Shown here: positions 7,745-15,007 of the stretch, one piece after another
Layout of the letters: each line of letters starts with the position of its first letter
Numbering within the stretch: position 1 is the first letter of the stretch
From: CAZPHU01 sp964419255
GTDB taxonomy: Bacteria > Fibrobacterota > Chitinivibrionia > Chitinivibrionales > CAYFVL01
Length of the DNA stretch: 21,773 bases
Assembly (NCBI GenBank): GCA_964419255.1
Contig: CAYQOU010000068.1
Coordinates: 1-21,773 of the forward strand
Direction of reading: 5' to 3'
The notes under the pieces: model-generated
Told to the model about the DNA's origin: nothing
Database searches by the model: none
What the model saw: the letters and a program-made list of their open reading frames with translations, nothing else
Translations under genes and position numbers: made by a program

Positions 7745-8777
7745 GCTCTGCAGCCATCACTTTCCCCCAGTTTTTCTTACGAAGCCAGGCTACGGTTTTG
7801 GCACAACCCTCTTCTATCGAGAAAATCGGACGGTAACCAAGCTTCCTCTTTATCTTATCAACGGATACTATGTTTACATTGTGTGTAGTCCACCACACTG
7901 TTTCCCTTGTAAAAAAAGGTTTTTTCGAGTATGGGGATACAAGAGGGGGTATAGGAAAAAATTTGGCCATTGTTTCGATAAAAAAGGCAAAAACATATGC
8001 AAGCCGGGACGGGATATGCAATGAGATGACCTTCTTATTCATCTCCGCGGATATGGTGTATATGACCTCTTTAATAGAATATGAGCGTCCGTCTGATACG
8101 TAAAACGTCTGGTTACGAGCTTCCTTTTTACTGCCGGCCAGTATGATGGCATGGATTGCATTCTCAACGTAACAGAATTCCATGAGTGTTTGACCGTTCC
8201 CTATGAACGGATAAAACCCTTTCTTGACCATGCCGAAAAGTTTGGGTACAATGATAAATGTTCCCGGCCCATAAATCATAGGAAGGCGTAATGTGACACA
8301 TTCCATCGGCCAGGAACCGTTCATGACAATCCGCTCTGCCTGAAGTTTACTCTTTCCGTAGTTATTATCGGGGCATGGCACATCCTCTTCGGTCCGGGGT
8401 TTTTTGCCATCCCCATAGCCCGCCGCCTCGACAGAGCTGATGAACACAAATCGCTTCACTCCGGATCGGGATGCCTGTTCACATAAATATTGTGTCCCCC
8501 GGATGTTAACATCCTCGAAATCCTTCCACGTTTTTCTCAAATCATTTCGGGAAATCGCTCCCAAATGATACACGATATCAATGCCATCGCAGATACCATC
8601 AAGGCTCATGGGGGCACGCAAATCCCCATTCCGCCATTCAACTTCTTCAGGGTCAAAAAAAGAAATTGCTTCGGTGCCGAATCGTATGGCCCTGACCGTG
8701 TGGCCATCTGTAAGTAACTTCCGAACAAGATGTTGGCCAATAAAGCCGGTCGCGCCGGTTACTAGAATAGCTGCCAT
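7734..8777 (-). CDS. NAD-dependent epimerase/dehydratase (extended SDR)
   Basis: A 347-residue extended short-chain dehydrogenase that probably epimerises, reduces or dehydrates a nucleotide sugar for the polysaccharide. The Rossmann glycine motif TGATGFIG (7-14) is followed by NGDLRAP, IVYHLGAISR, FVFISSVEAAGYG with the catalytic Ser, and YGKSK (140-144) with catalytic Tyr140 and Lys144. A hydrophobic patch near VFAFFIETMAKFF is seen in 3-beta-HSD-like members, so sterol/lipid-type relatives are the main alternative. I chose the ATG at 8777 because it places the glycine motif at the usual distance and has GAGAG about 8 bases upstream; an in-frame ATG at 8822 would add 15 residues of no homology. 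It is the first gene of a two-gene - strand operon with the GT4 gene. Confidence 0.85.
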   Translation of the reverse strand: MAAILVTGATGFIGQHLVRKLLTDGHTVRAIRFGTEAISFFDPEEVEWRNGDLRAPMSLDGICDGIDIVYHLGAISRNDLRKTWKDFEDVNIRGTQYLCEQASRSGVKRFVFISSVEAAGYGDGKKPRTEEDVPCPDNNYGKSKLQAERIVMNGSWPMECVTLRLPMIYGPGTFIIVPKLFGMVKKGFYPFIGNGQTLMEFCYVENAIHAIILAGSKKEARNQTFYVSDGRSYSIKEVIYTISAEMNKKVISLHIPSRLAYVFAFFIETMAKFFPIPPLVSPYSKKPFFTRETVWWTTHNVNIVSVDKIKRKLGYRPIFSIEEGCAKTVAWLRKKNWGKVMAAEHGN

Positions 8778-8823
8778 TATATCACTCTCATAAATACATA
8801 TCTTTGCAATGCATACGTTCAAA

Positions 8824-8839
8824 TATAACTTTTGTTATA
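8824..8839. repeat. short palindrome TATAAC-TTTT-GTTATA
   Basis: Perfect 6-bp arms around a TTTT centre, 47 bases upstream of the epimerase start codon. The size and position would fit a regulator site, but an AT-rich 6-bp dyad can arise by chance. Confidence 0.3.
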
Positions 8840-9062
8840 AACAGACTGAAAAGAACTAGACGATGCGCACTTAGATACCTGGCAGCCGGTGCATCGAATC
8901 ACAGAAATGGTATATTGTTCAGATTTCCATGAATTCTGATTCCAAATCGCCTTGATTTCTTTCCTTTGTTTACTTCGATACCTGCCTCAAGCTATTTTTT
9001 ACAATTACGGGGTCTGTGCAGATCTTTATTCAAATGCATTTATGCTTTCTTCGTACTTTTTT

Positions 9063-9091
9063 TTGACTCAGTATGCCACGCTTTTTATTTA
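9063..9091 (+). promoter_or_regulatory. sigma-70-like promoter for the pyrK operon
   Basis: TTGACT (9063-9068) and TATTTA (9086-9091) are separated by 17 bases. Transcription would start near 9098 and give a leader of about 19 bases before the ATG at 9117. The -35 box is strong and the -10 is moderate. Its position within the upstream in-frame extension of pyrK supports the shorter gene. Confidence 0.5.
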
Positions 9092-9116
9092 CAACTCAGA
9101 TTTAACACCAACTACC

Positions 9117-9893
9117 ATGAAACAATTCTACCCGACAATTCATACAAACCGTCCGATCGCCGGCGACTTCTACGAGATGGTCTTCGACTGGGACCCTGCG
9201 GCAAATATACCGTTGGCGGGGCAGTTTTTCACTGTCAGGGTGAGCCAGCAGAGCGTGCCGCTTCTGCGAAGGCCGTTTGCATTTTCGGGCTTCGATACGG
9301 ACAAGAGCACCGTATCCATGATCTACCAGCGACGCGGAACCGCGACTCAGCTGCTTGTGGGCAAGCGGTCGGGGGACCAGCTGGATGTGATCGGGCCGCT
9401 GGGAAACACGTTTATCCCCCCGGAAAATGACGAGAAGCCCATTATCGTTGCCGGAGGGGTGGGGATCGGGCCGATGATGTTTTTGGCTCAAACCCTTATC
9501 CATAAAGGCTTTAGGCCTCTCTTTGTGTTCGGAGCACGTTCAAAGGAGTTTGTTCCCGATATCGTCTCGTTTTCCGCTTTGGAGCCGCAGGTGTGCACCG
9601 ACGATGGTTCGCTGGGGTTTCATGGAACAACGGTTGATTTTCTTCGAAGTCTCGAAACGGCAGTGATCAAAGATGCTGTTGTGTACGGTTGTGGTCCCAA
9701 CCCTATGCTAAAGGCGTGTCATGAGTTTGCGCAGAAGCATGGGATTATCTGCGAGGTATCCATGGAACAGGTGATGGCCTGTGGGGTGGGCGCTTGTATG
9801 GGGTGTGTGATCAAAGTGGTGCGGGAGCCGGGGTATGCACGGGTGTGTAAGGAAGGCCCCATTTTCGACAGTAAGGATGTTGTATGGACCTGA
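9117..9893 (+). CDS. pyrK: dihydroorotate dehydrogenase B, electron transfer subunit
   Basis: The iron-sulfur flavoprotein partner of class 1B dihydroorotate dehydrogenase; it passes electrons from the PyrD flavin through FAD and a [2Fe-2S] cluster to NAD+. The 258-residue protein has the ferredoxin-reductase layout: FAD-binding LLRRPFAFSG (49-58), NAD-binding VAGGVGIGP (111-119), YGCGPNPML (190-198), and cluster ligands Cys222, Cys227, Cys230 and Cys244 in the C-X4-C-X2-C...C pattern. The start at ATG 9117 gives the usual length of about 250-260 residues; longer starts (TTG 8952, ATG 9042) add a hydrophobic, unrelated-looking stretch and cross the promoter. No clear Shine-Dalgarno precedes 9117, which is the weak point. 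Its stop overlaps pyrD by 10 bases. Confidence 0.93.
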   Translation: MKQFYPTIHTNRPIAGDFYEMVFDWDPAANIPLAGQFFTVRVSQQSVPLLRRPFAFSGFDTDKSTVSMIYQRRGTATQLLVGKRSGDQLDVIGPLGNTFIPPENDEKPIIVAGGVGIGPMMFLAQTLIHKGFRPLFVFGARSKEFVPDIVSFSALEPQVCTDDGSLGFHGTTVDFLRSLETAVIKDAVVYGCGPNPMLKACHEFAQKHGIICEVSMEQVMACGVGACMGCVIKVVREPGYARVCKEGPIFDSKDVVWT

Positions 9894-10789
9894 GTGTGCA
9901 GATCGGAAATAAGAAACTTCCCAACCCTATCGGAGTCGCATCCGGGACATTCGGCTATGGAAGTGAGTATGAGGCGCTTGTGGATCTGAATTCGATCGGG
10001 GCCATTTTTACCAAGGCAGTGACTGTTGAGCCGCGACCGGGAAACGATATTCCTCGCATGGTAGAAACTCCTGCCGGAATGCTCAATTCCATTGGTCTGG
10101 CCAATGTCGGGGTAGAAAAATTTATCACCGATAAGATGCCCTTTCTGGAAAAGCTACCCTGTGCGATCATTCCCAATGTGGCTGGATCGACGGAAGAGGA
10201 GTATCTGGAAGTGCTTGAGCGGCTGGAGGCCAATATCGATGTGTTTGGGTACGAAATAAATGTCTCTTGTCCCAACGTGAAACACGGTGGATTAGCATTT
10301 GGAACTGAGCCCAAGATGATCGAGCGTTTGACCTCGGAGCTGCGCAAAAGGACCGATCGGCCGCTGATCATCAAACTTACACCAAACGTAACCGATATCA
10401 CGGTTATCGCCAAAGCAGCGGAACAGGGAGGGGCGGATGCCGTTTCGTGTATCAATACCCTGGTCGGAATGGTTATAGATGTTCAGAAGAGAAAACCGGT
10501 GCTGCCCGCTAAAACGGGAGGCCTGTCGGGGCCTGCCGTGAAGCCCGTCGGTATTGCCATGACCTATCGGGTCAGCAGGGCTGTGTCCATTCCGGTTATC
10601 GGTCTCGGGGGGATTATGGACACCGATGATGCCCTGCAATATCTGTTGGCGGGTGCTTGCGCGATTCAGATCGGCACCGCGACATTTGTCGATCCCTCCA
10701 TACCGCATACAATCCTGCAGGGGATAATTTCTTTTGGTCTGAAGGAGCATCTTGCGTGCGTTGGAGAAATCTCAAATCTGTTGCAGTAA
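9884..10789 (+). CDS. pyrD: dihydroorotate dehydrogenase, catalytic subunit (class 1B)
   Basis: Oxidises dihydroorotate to orotate with FMN, the fourth step of pyrimidine synthesis, in a cytosolic heterotetramer with PyrK. The 301-residue TIM barrel has ASGTFGYG (19-26), the FMN-contact lysine in IFTKAV (41-46), MLNSIGLAN (66-74), the class 1 catalytic cysteine Cys129 in INVSCPNVKHGG (125-136), IIKLTPN (162-168), GGLSGPAVKP (212-221) and the phosphate-binding GLGGI (240-244). Cys rather than Ser as catalytic base, plus the adjacent pyrK, set it in class 1B. The ATG at 9884 lies inside the last codons of pyrK and is preceded by AAGGA at good spacing. It overlaps the next gene by 34 bases. This is one of the most secure calls in the window. 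Confidence 0.96.
   Translation: MDLSVQIGNKKLPNPIGVASGTFGYGSEYEALVDLNSIGAIFTKAVTVEPRPGNDIPRMVETPAGMLNSIGLANVGVEKFITDKMPFLEKLPCAIIPNVAGSTEEEYLEVLERLEANIDVFGYEINVSCPNVKHGGLAFGTEPKMIERLTSELRKRTDRPLIIKLTPNVTDITVIAKAAEQGGADAVSCINTLVGMVIDVQKRKPVLPAKTGGLSGPAVKPVGIAMTYRVSRAVSIPVIGLGGIMDTDDALQYLLAGACAIQIGTATFVDPSIPHTILQGIISFGLKEHLACVGEISNLLQ
10741..10747 (+). promoter_or_regulatory. ribosome binding site deciding the rlpA start
   Basis: GAAGGAG lies inside the pyrD coding sequence, 8 bases before the GTG at 10756. It fixes the rlpA-like start and means the ribosome for that gene loads within the 3' end of pyrD. Confidence 0.75.
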
Positions 10790-11226
10790 TCTGCCTGTAT
10801 GTAGGAGGGGTGACTCTTTTTACCTGTTCCACCTCCCCTCGATATACCAGAGGGAGTTGCGGTTCTCCTCAACAAAGCCCGGCCGTTCAACTGAAGCCCA
10901 AAAATCCCAAGAAACTTCCCGTCGGAAGTACCACTCCTTACGTGACGGGAACTGCGTCTTACTATGGAAAGAAATTTCATGGCAGGCAGACCGCGAATGG
11001 TGAGCAGTTCAACATGTATGAACATACCGCCGCGCACAGGAAATTGCCGTTTGATACTCGGGTGCGGGTGACCAATCTTTCCAATAACCGCACGGTTATC
11101 GTTCGGATTAACGACCGGGGACCGTTTGTGGGGGCCAGGGTTATCGATCTTTCGTACGGGGCCGCAAAACAGATCGACATGATCGAGTCAGGAACCGCTC
11201 GAGTGAGACTGGAGGTGTTGAAATGA
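10756..11226 (+). CDS. rlpA: RlpA-like lipoprotein, double-psi beta-barrel domain
   Basis: A 156-residue envelope lipoprotein. The GTG start at 10756 gives a short basic N-terminus, a hydrophobic core and a lipobox LFTC with Cys24 as lipidation site; longer in-frame starts would bury this signal. After a spacer rich in Pro, Lys and Ser comes a complete RlpA domain: GTASYYGKKFHGRQTANGE (65-83), TAAHRKLPF (91-99), VRVTNL (103-108), VRINDRGPF (116-124) and ARVIDLSYGAA (127-137). Glu83 and Asp120 match the catalytic acidic residues of RlpA lytic transglycosylases, which cut peptidoglycan strands lacking stem peptides at the septum. There is no C-terminal SPOR domain, so septal targeting by that route is absent. 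It overlaps pyrD by 34 bases in another frame and the next gene by 4 bases. Confidence 0.9.
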   Translation: MRWRNLKSVAVICLYVGGVTLFTCSTSPRYTRGSCGSPQQSPAVQLKPKNPKKLPVGSTTPYVTGTASYYGKKFHGRQTANGEQFNMYEHTAAHRKLPFDTRVRVTNLSNNRTVIVRINDRGPFVGARVIDLSYGAAKQIDMIESGTARVRLEVLK

Positions 11227-12197
11227 GAGTGCTGGGCCCAAGGTCATACCTTCCGACGCTCCGGGGGCTGATAAGAAACTTTCTGAAACGTGAGGCGATA
11301 TTTCCCTTCTATGCTTCACTCAAGGTGACATCCCGTTGTCATTTCGGCTGTCCCTTTTGTAACATCCGCCAAAACCGATGTGAAGATCTTTCCACCGATG
11401 ATATAAAAGCTATTCTGGATAATCTTTCTCGCTCATCAGTTCTGATGACCAGCTTTGAGGGCGGAGAGCCGCTTCTGCGGGATGATATTGAAGAGCTTCT
11501 TCGGTATGCGAGGAAAAAGCAATTCTACCTGCTGTTTACGACGAGTGACAGAAATCTGCTGAGCCGCCCTCTGGAAAAGTACGCTCCGTATATCGATTTT
11601 TTGCATGTCTCTATCGATGAAGGTCATGATAATCTTGAAATGTTTGATCTTTTACCCAGGCTCTGTAGTCTTCCCACGCAGGTGTCGGTGCAGACGGTGG
11701 TAACAAAGGACTCGATGGATGCGCTGGATGAGAAAGTGGAGAAATGCTTTCGGGCGGGGGCAAATATCGTGATTATTCCAGCCAGCCCCATGGATGACGC
11801 CGATGATTGCTTTCCAAATATCGATGATTTGGAGAAGCGGATGCTGCGGCTTCGACGCCGGTTTCCCGATACGATTCACACTCCCCAGGGCTATTTTGGC
11901 GCATATCGGCAGGGACGATGTTCATCGGCATCGGTGATTATCGCGCCCGATGGACATCTATACTACCCGTGTCATATTCATGCGACCAAAGGGCCGGACC
12001 TGCGCACGGATGATTTATCTGCGTGGCTTGATAGTTGCCGCGCCAAAAAGATGCGACAAAGCATGAAACACTGTGATCGCAATTGCGGATGGTACCAGTA
12101 TTATGCGATCGATTCGTATATCTCTCCGGTCACCGTGTGGGAGGCGCTGCGCCCGATGCTTTTTCAGGGTAAAAGAAAGGGTGATGAGAACAATTAG
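11223..12197 (+). CDS. radical SAM protein with SPASM-like C-terminus
   Basis: A 324-residue radical SAM enzyme of unknown substrate. The [4Fe-4S] cluster that cleaves S-adenosylmethionine is held by Cys39, Cys43 and Cys46 (CHFGCPFC), followed by FEGGEP (78-83). A C-terminal segment has Cys233, Cys250 (APDGHLYYPC), Cys272, Cys284 and Cys288 (CDRNCGWYQYY), the layout of an auxiliary-cluster SPASM or twitch domain, and ends with an unusual aromatic-rich YQYYAIDSYISP. Members with such tails often modify peptides or carry out anaerobic maturation, but some act on small molecules, and no precursor peptide was found nearby. The ATG at 11223 overlaps the rlpA stop (ATGA) and has a strong GGAGG 7 bases upstream. 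It is the last gene of the pyrK operon. The fold is sure, the role is not. Confidence 0.88.
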   Translation: MRVLGPRSYLPTLRGLIRNFLKREAIFPFYASLKVTSRCHFGCPFCNIRQNRCEDLSTDDIKAILDNLSRSSVLMTSFEGGEPLLRDDIEELLRYARKKQFYLLFTTSDRNLLSRPLEKYAPYIDFLHVSIDEGHDNLEMFDLLPRLCSLPTQVSVQTVVTKDSMDALDEKVEKCFRAGANIVIIPASPMDDADDCFPNIDDLEKRMLRLRRRFPDTIHTPQGYFGAYRQGRCSSASVIIAPDGHLYYPCHIHATKGPDLRTDDLSAWLDSCRAKKMRQSMKHCDRNCGWYQYYAIDSYISPVTVWEALRPMLFQGKRKGDENN

Positions 12198-12417
12198 GTG
12201 TGTCTTTTAGCCTAAATGGGATCATAGAAATGGCATTGATTTCCTTCTGATCACGCTTACCAAACCGCTCAGGCCGTGCACACCCGAACTGATCCCGTAT
12301 GCGGGATGAAGCATAGATGTATATACTTTCAACTGAAGATACATGGGCAGACATCACATTGATGCAGTACCCATTTATCTGGTGACAGTTCTGCCCGAAA
12401 ACAAAAACCTTTTTAGC
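12198..12417. other. convergent intergenic stretch with small hairpin
   Basis: This 220-base gap lies between the ends of the radical SAM gene (+) and the outer-membrane-type gene (-). A 6-bp hairpin ATCCCG-TATG-CGGGAT is at 12292-12307 without a T tract on either side, so it is not a clear terminator. On the - strand, an A5-GG-T5 element just after the outer-membrane-type gene is a weak terminator candidate. No credible gene is visible. Confidence 0.4.
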
Positions 12418-13158
12418 TTACCATCTGTTCCATCTTCTTCTCAGATTTTTCCCCGATATTTCTTTTCCGATTGTCAGCTTTGCATATGGACCGGAGAATC
12501 CCGCCTCAGGGCCATTCTGCACATCGGCATACTCATAGAACCAGTCGCTGCGGGAGGATGGGTCATGCCAGTATCCGCCGCGAAAGCCCAGGACGATATT
12601 TTTGTCTCTTTTATCTATGCCAAACGTGTAACTTCCTCCCAGGCTAACTCCTAAAAGAACACCCATCTGCCAGAATTCGCTCGTTTGGCTGGGGCCTGTA
12701 AGAGCTTCTTCGAAGCCTACATTTTCTGAGTTGATTCGCAATCTGAGAGCTCCCAGACCGAGCCCTATCTGGGGATATAATCTGAACCGTTCTTTGGAGA
12801 AGATGTCGAAACCGAAAGCCATTCTCCCATAAAAGCCGGTTAGGTCTGTTTCAAGATTTCCTTGATTTCCCTCGTCCCAGAAAAGAACATCCAATCCCAT
12901 AGAATGAACAAACCGACCGTAAACCGCATCCATTCCTATACCTGCGGAGATGTTATTTTCTGAAATGTCGGGAAGTTCAGCATTCCCAAGCCCCTGGTTG
13001 AGATCCTTCACATCCTTGCGTGAGCCGCCAAAGGAAAAATAGGAATGAAACAACCTCCTGGGTTTCCCCTCATCCTTATCAACAACCACCTCCTGTGCTA
13101 GTGTCGGAGCAAACGCGACACATATCCAAATCAAGACAGTAGCAATGCTGCTGGTCAT
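12418..13158 (-). CDS. secreted outer-membrane beta-barrel-like protein
   Basis: A 246-residue protein with a classical signal peptide (hydrophobic residues about 5-18, likely cut after TLA at residue 21). The mature part is rich in Gly and aromatic residues and alternates polar and hydrophobic residues, for example in GFYGRMAFGFDIF, RLYPQIGLGLGALRLRI, MGVLLGVSLGGSYTFGI and IVLGFRGGYW. It ends in Trp, as many outer-membrane barrels end in an aromatic residue. I estimate an eight- to ten-stranded barrel, but this is by eye. No named family was recognised. A strong AGGAGG sits 5 bases before the ATG at 13158, and a good promoter lies just upstream. It is monocistronic, divergent from phoH. A periplasmic beta-rich protein is the alternative. 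Confidence 0.7.
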   Translation of the reverse strand: MTSSIATVLIWICVAFAPTLAQEVVVDKDEGKPRRLFHSYFSFGGSRKDVKDLNQGLGNAELPDISENNISAGIGMDAVYGRFVHSMGLDVLFWDEGNQGNLETDLTGFYGRMAFGFDIFSKERFRLYPQIGLGLGALRLRINSENVGFEEALTGPSQTSEFWQMGVLLGVSLGGSYTFGIDKRDKNIVLGFRGGYWHDPSSRSDWFYEYADVQNGPEAGFSGPYAKLTIGKEISGKNLRRRWNRW

Positions 13159-13175
13159 GCTTTCCTCCTTTCGAC

Positions 13176-13204
13176 ATAATATGATGGTAAACTTACGCTA
13201 TCAA
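13176..13204 (-). promoter_or_regulatory. sigma-70-like promoter of the outer-membrane-type gene
   Basis: On the - strand TTGATA (13199-13204) and TATTAT (13176-13181) are exactly 17 bases apart, each with five of six consensus bases or close to it. Transcription would begin near 13169, leaving a very short leader that starts about at the AGGAGG (13164-13169). The short leader is unusual, so a slightly earlier start is possible. Confidence 0.5.
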
Positions 13205-13446
13205 AATTTGTGCCGAAAATATAGTCAAATCTGAAAATTCACATCTCTTACCCGCGTATGAGGATTGGTCACCAAATACTTGTGCCACTCGAACATGATC
13301 CTAACAATTCCCGGCTATTTTTGATATTATCTGACGCTTTTTGCTGCTACAGAGAATACAAAAGTTAACCATCGCCAGTACATGATATCTGCCTTGACAA
13401 TTGCCCGTTTTATCAATTTTTTTCCGACTTAAAGTGAGAATCGCCT

Positions 13447-14778
13447 ATGCCATCGCGCAAAAAGAAGATGTTTGTGTTGGATACAAATGTCATCCTGCAT
13501 GACAACAGCTGCATTCATCAGTTTCAGGAGCATGATGTAGTTGTGCCCATAACGGTGCTGGAGGAACTGGACCATTTCAAGAAGGGAAACGAGACGCTTA
13601 ATTTCCATGCACGCGAGTTTTCGCGTGAGCTGGATACCCTAAGCGGTGATAAGCTTTTCGAGCGCGGGGTGAAAATCGGACCCAATCAAGGGAAGATCAT
13701 TATCAAGCTGGATAGAGATTTTCATGAGGATCTGCTTTTCAACTTCAGTGAGCAGAAGCATGATCATCGCATCCTTAATGCCGCATACCATCTATCAAAA
13801 GAGAATCCCCGGATGCAGGTTATCCTGGTGACCAAGGATGTAAATCTTCGGATGAAAGCCAAATCGGTAGGCCTGATGGCACAGGATTATCGCACAGACC
13901 ATGTAAAGGATGTCAGCAGGCTCTATACGGGGTGGCGAATCGAGGAGCAGATGGATTCAACGGTCATAAAGGATATGTATACCAGTGAGAGCAAGATAGA
14001 AACATCTGTTCTGGAAGATAGAGCGGCACTGGTTTCAAATGAATACATGATATTGCGCAATGGCAAGAAATCCGCTCTGGGTGTTTATGATCCTCTTCAG
14101 ATGTGCATTCGCAAAGTAGATAAAAGGCAGGCCTACGGGATAATTCCCCGCAATGCGGAACAGACCTTTGCCCTGGATGCTCTTCTGAATCCGGATATCA
14201 AGCTTGTGTCTATCAGCGGAAAAGCCGGCACGGGAAAGACTCTCCTTGCACTTGCCGCGGCGCTCGAGAAAAAGAATATTTACCGTCAGATCTATCTGGC
14301 GCGTCCGGTTGTACCTTTAAGTAATAAGGACATTGGTTATTTGCCCGGCGATATAAACTCGAAACTCGACCCTTACATGCAGCCGCTTTATGACAACCTG
14401 GGAGTGATACAGAACCAGTTTCCTGAAACCGGCCAGAAACACAAACGTATAAGGGAGCTGCTGGAGGGTGAAAAACTAATGATCGCGCCGCTGAGTTATA
14501 TCCGTGGGCGCAGTCTGGTGAAGATATTTTTTATCGTAGATGAAGCACAGAATCTGACTCCCCATGAAATCAAGACGATCATTACACGCGCAGGGGAAGG
14601 CACCAAGATGGTTTTTACGGGCGACATATTTCAAATCGATCATCCCTACCTGGACAGTCACTCAAACGGCTTAAGTTACCTGATTGAGAAGATGCACGGG
14701 CAGAATCTGTATGCTCACATATCTCTGGAGAAAGGGGAGCGTTCTGAGCTTGCAGAACTCGCCAGTGATCTGCTGTAG
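13447..14778 (+). CDS. PIN-PhoH ATPase (PhoH2 type)
   Basis: A 443-residue fusion of a PIN ribonuclease domain and a PhoH ATPase. The PIN part has FVLDTNVILHD (9-19) with Asp12, VLEELD (37-42), and TKDVNLRMKA (129-138) with Asp131, matching the metal-binding acidic set. The PhoH part has Walker A GKAGTGKT (258-265), ARPVVPLSNKDIGYLPGD (285-302), Walker B FIVDEAQN (362-369) and TGD (391-393). PhoH2 proteins of this layout are described as ATP-dependent RNA helicase/ribonucleases. Its length is normal. The ATG at 13447 has a weak GTGAG upstream. In mycobacteria the orthologue is preceded by a small antitoxin-like gene; none is seen here in the 288 bases upstream. It converges with the antiporter gene across the assembly gap. 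Confidence 0.93.
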   Translation: MPSRKKKMFVLDTNVILHDNSCIHQFQEHDVVVPITVLEELDHFKKGNETLNFHAREFSRELDTLSGDKLFERGVKIGPNQGKIIIKLDRDFHEDLLFNFSEQKHDHRILNAAYHLSKENPRMQVILVTKDVNLRMKAKSVGLMAQDYRTDHVKDVSRLYTGWRIEEQMDSTVIKDMYTSESKIETSVLEDRAALVSNEYMILRNGKKSALGVYDPLQMCIRKVDKRQAYGIIPRNAEQTFALDALLNPDIKLVSISGKAGTGKTLLALAAALEKKNIYRQIYLARPVVPLSNKDIGYLPGDINSKLDPYMQPLYDNLGVIQNQFPETGQKHKRIRELLEGEKLMIAPLSYIRGRSLVKIFFIVDEAQNLTPHEIKTIITRAGEGTKMVFTGDIFQIDHPYLDSHSNGLSYLIEKMHGQNLYAHISLEKGERSELAELASDLL

Positions 14779-14797
14779 CATTAATATCAGCAACAGA

Positions 14798-14852
14798 TAT
14801 AAAGTCGTGGTGATAATATACCTCAGGGGGGTTCTTTTTCAGAATTCCTACT
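14798..14852. repeat. left copy of 55-bp duplicate at the gap
   Basis: These 55 bases are identical to 14953-15007 and run directly into the N run. They contain a second copy of the antiporter stop codon (14848-14850 on the - strand). The copy is best explained as the shared end of two contigs. Confidence 0.97.
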
Positions 14853-14952
14853 NNNNNNNNNNNNNNNNNNNNNNNNNNNNNNNNNNNNNNNNNNNNNNNN
14901 NNNNNNNNNNNNNNNNNNNNNNNNNNNNNNNNNNNNNNNNNNNNNNNNNNNN
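14853..14952. other. assembly gap of 100 Ns
   Basis: Exactly 100 unknown bases, a conventional placeholder for a gap of unknown length. Because the flanks are identical, the real gap may be zero and the two sides may overlap. Confidence 0.99.
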
Positions 14953-15007
14953 TATAAAGTCGTGGTGATAATATACCTCAGGGGGGTTCTTTTTCAGAAT
15001 TCCTACT
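14953..15007. repeat. right copy of 55-bp duplicate at the gap
   Basis: Identical to 14798-14852. It includes the last codon and stop of the antiporter gene. If the two copies are merged, phoH and the antiporter are separated by only 69 bases, end to end, with no gene lost. Confidence 0.97.

Larger units (their letters stand above)
8778..9116. other. divergent intergenic stretch
   Basis: This 339-base stretch lies between the leftward epimerase and the rightward pyrK. It holds a short palindrome (8824-8839) near the epimerase and a sigma-70-like promoter (9063-9091) for pyrK. The pyrK frame is open back to a TTG at 8952, but this part does not read like the family and contains the promoter. 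No other gene is visible. Confidence 0.6.

Noticed and set aside
9102..9503. Long open frames antisense to or overlapping pyrK and pyrD (also 9955-10455 and 10292-10750)
   Set aside because: They are shadows of strongly supported genes and encode low-complexity, unrecognisable proteins.
10657..10755. Longer start for the RlpA-like gene inside pyrD
   Set aside because: It would add 33 residues ahead of the lipoprotein signal and lacks a ribosome binding site; GTG 10756 has both.
12292..12307. Hairpin after the radical SAM gene as a terminator
   Set aside because: The stem is only 6 bp and no T tract follows on either strand.
11223..12417. RiPP cluster around the radical SAM gene
   Set aside because: No short Cys-, Gly- or Ser-rich precursor frame with a ribosome binding site was found on either side, and no peptidase or exporter is adjacent.
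13394..13422. Perfect -35 box TTGACA upstream of phoH
   Set aside because: No acceptable -10 box occurs 15-19 bases downstream; the sequence there is a T run. Not listed as a promoter.
14798..15007. The 55-bp duplicate as transposon ends, attachment sites or a two-unit CRISPR array
   Set aside because: Both copies stop exactly at the N run and one contains the end of a gene, which fits an assembly overlap; no integrase, transposase or Cas gene is nearby.
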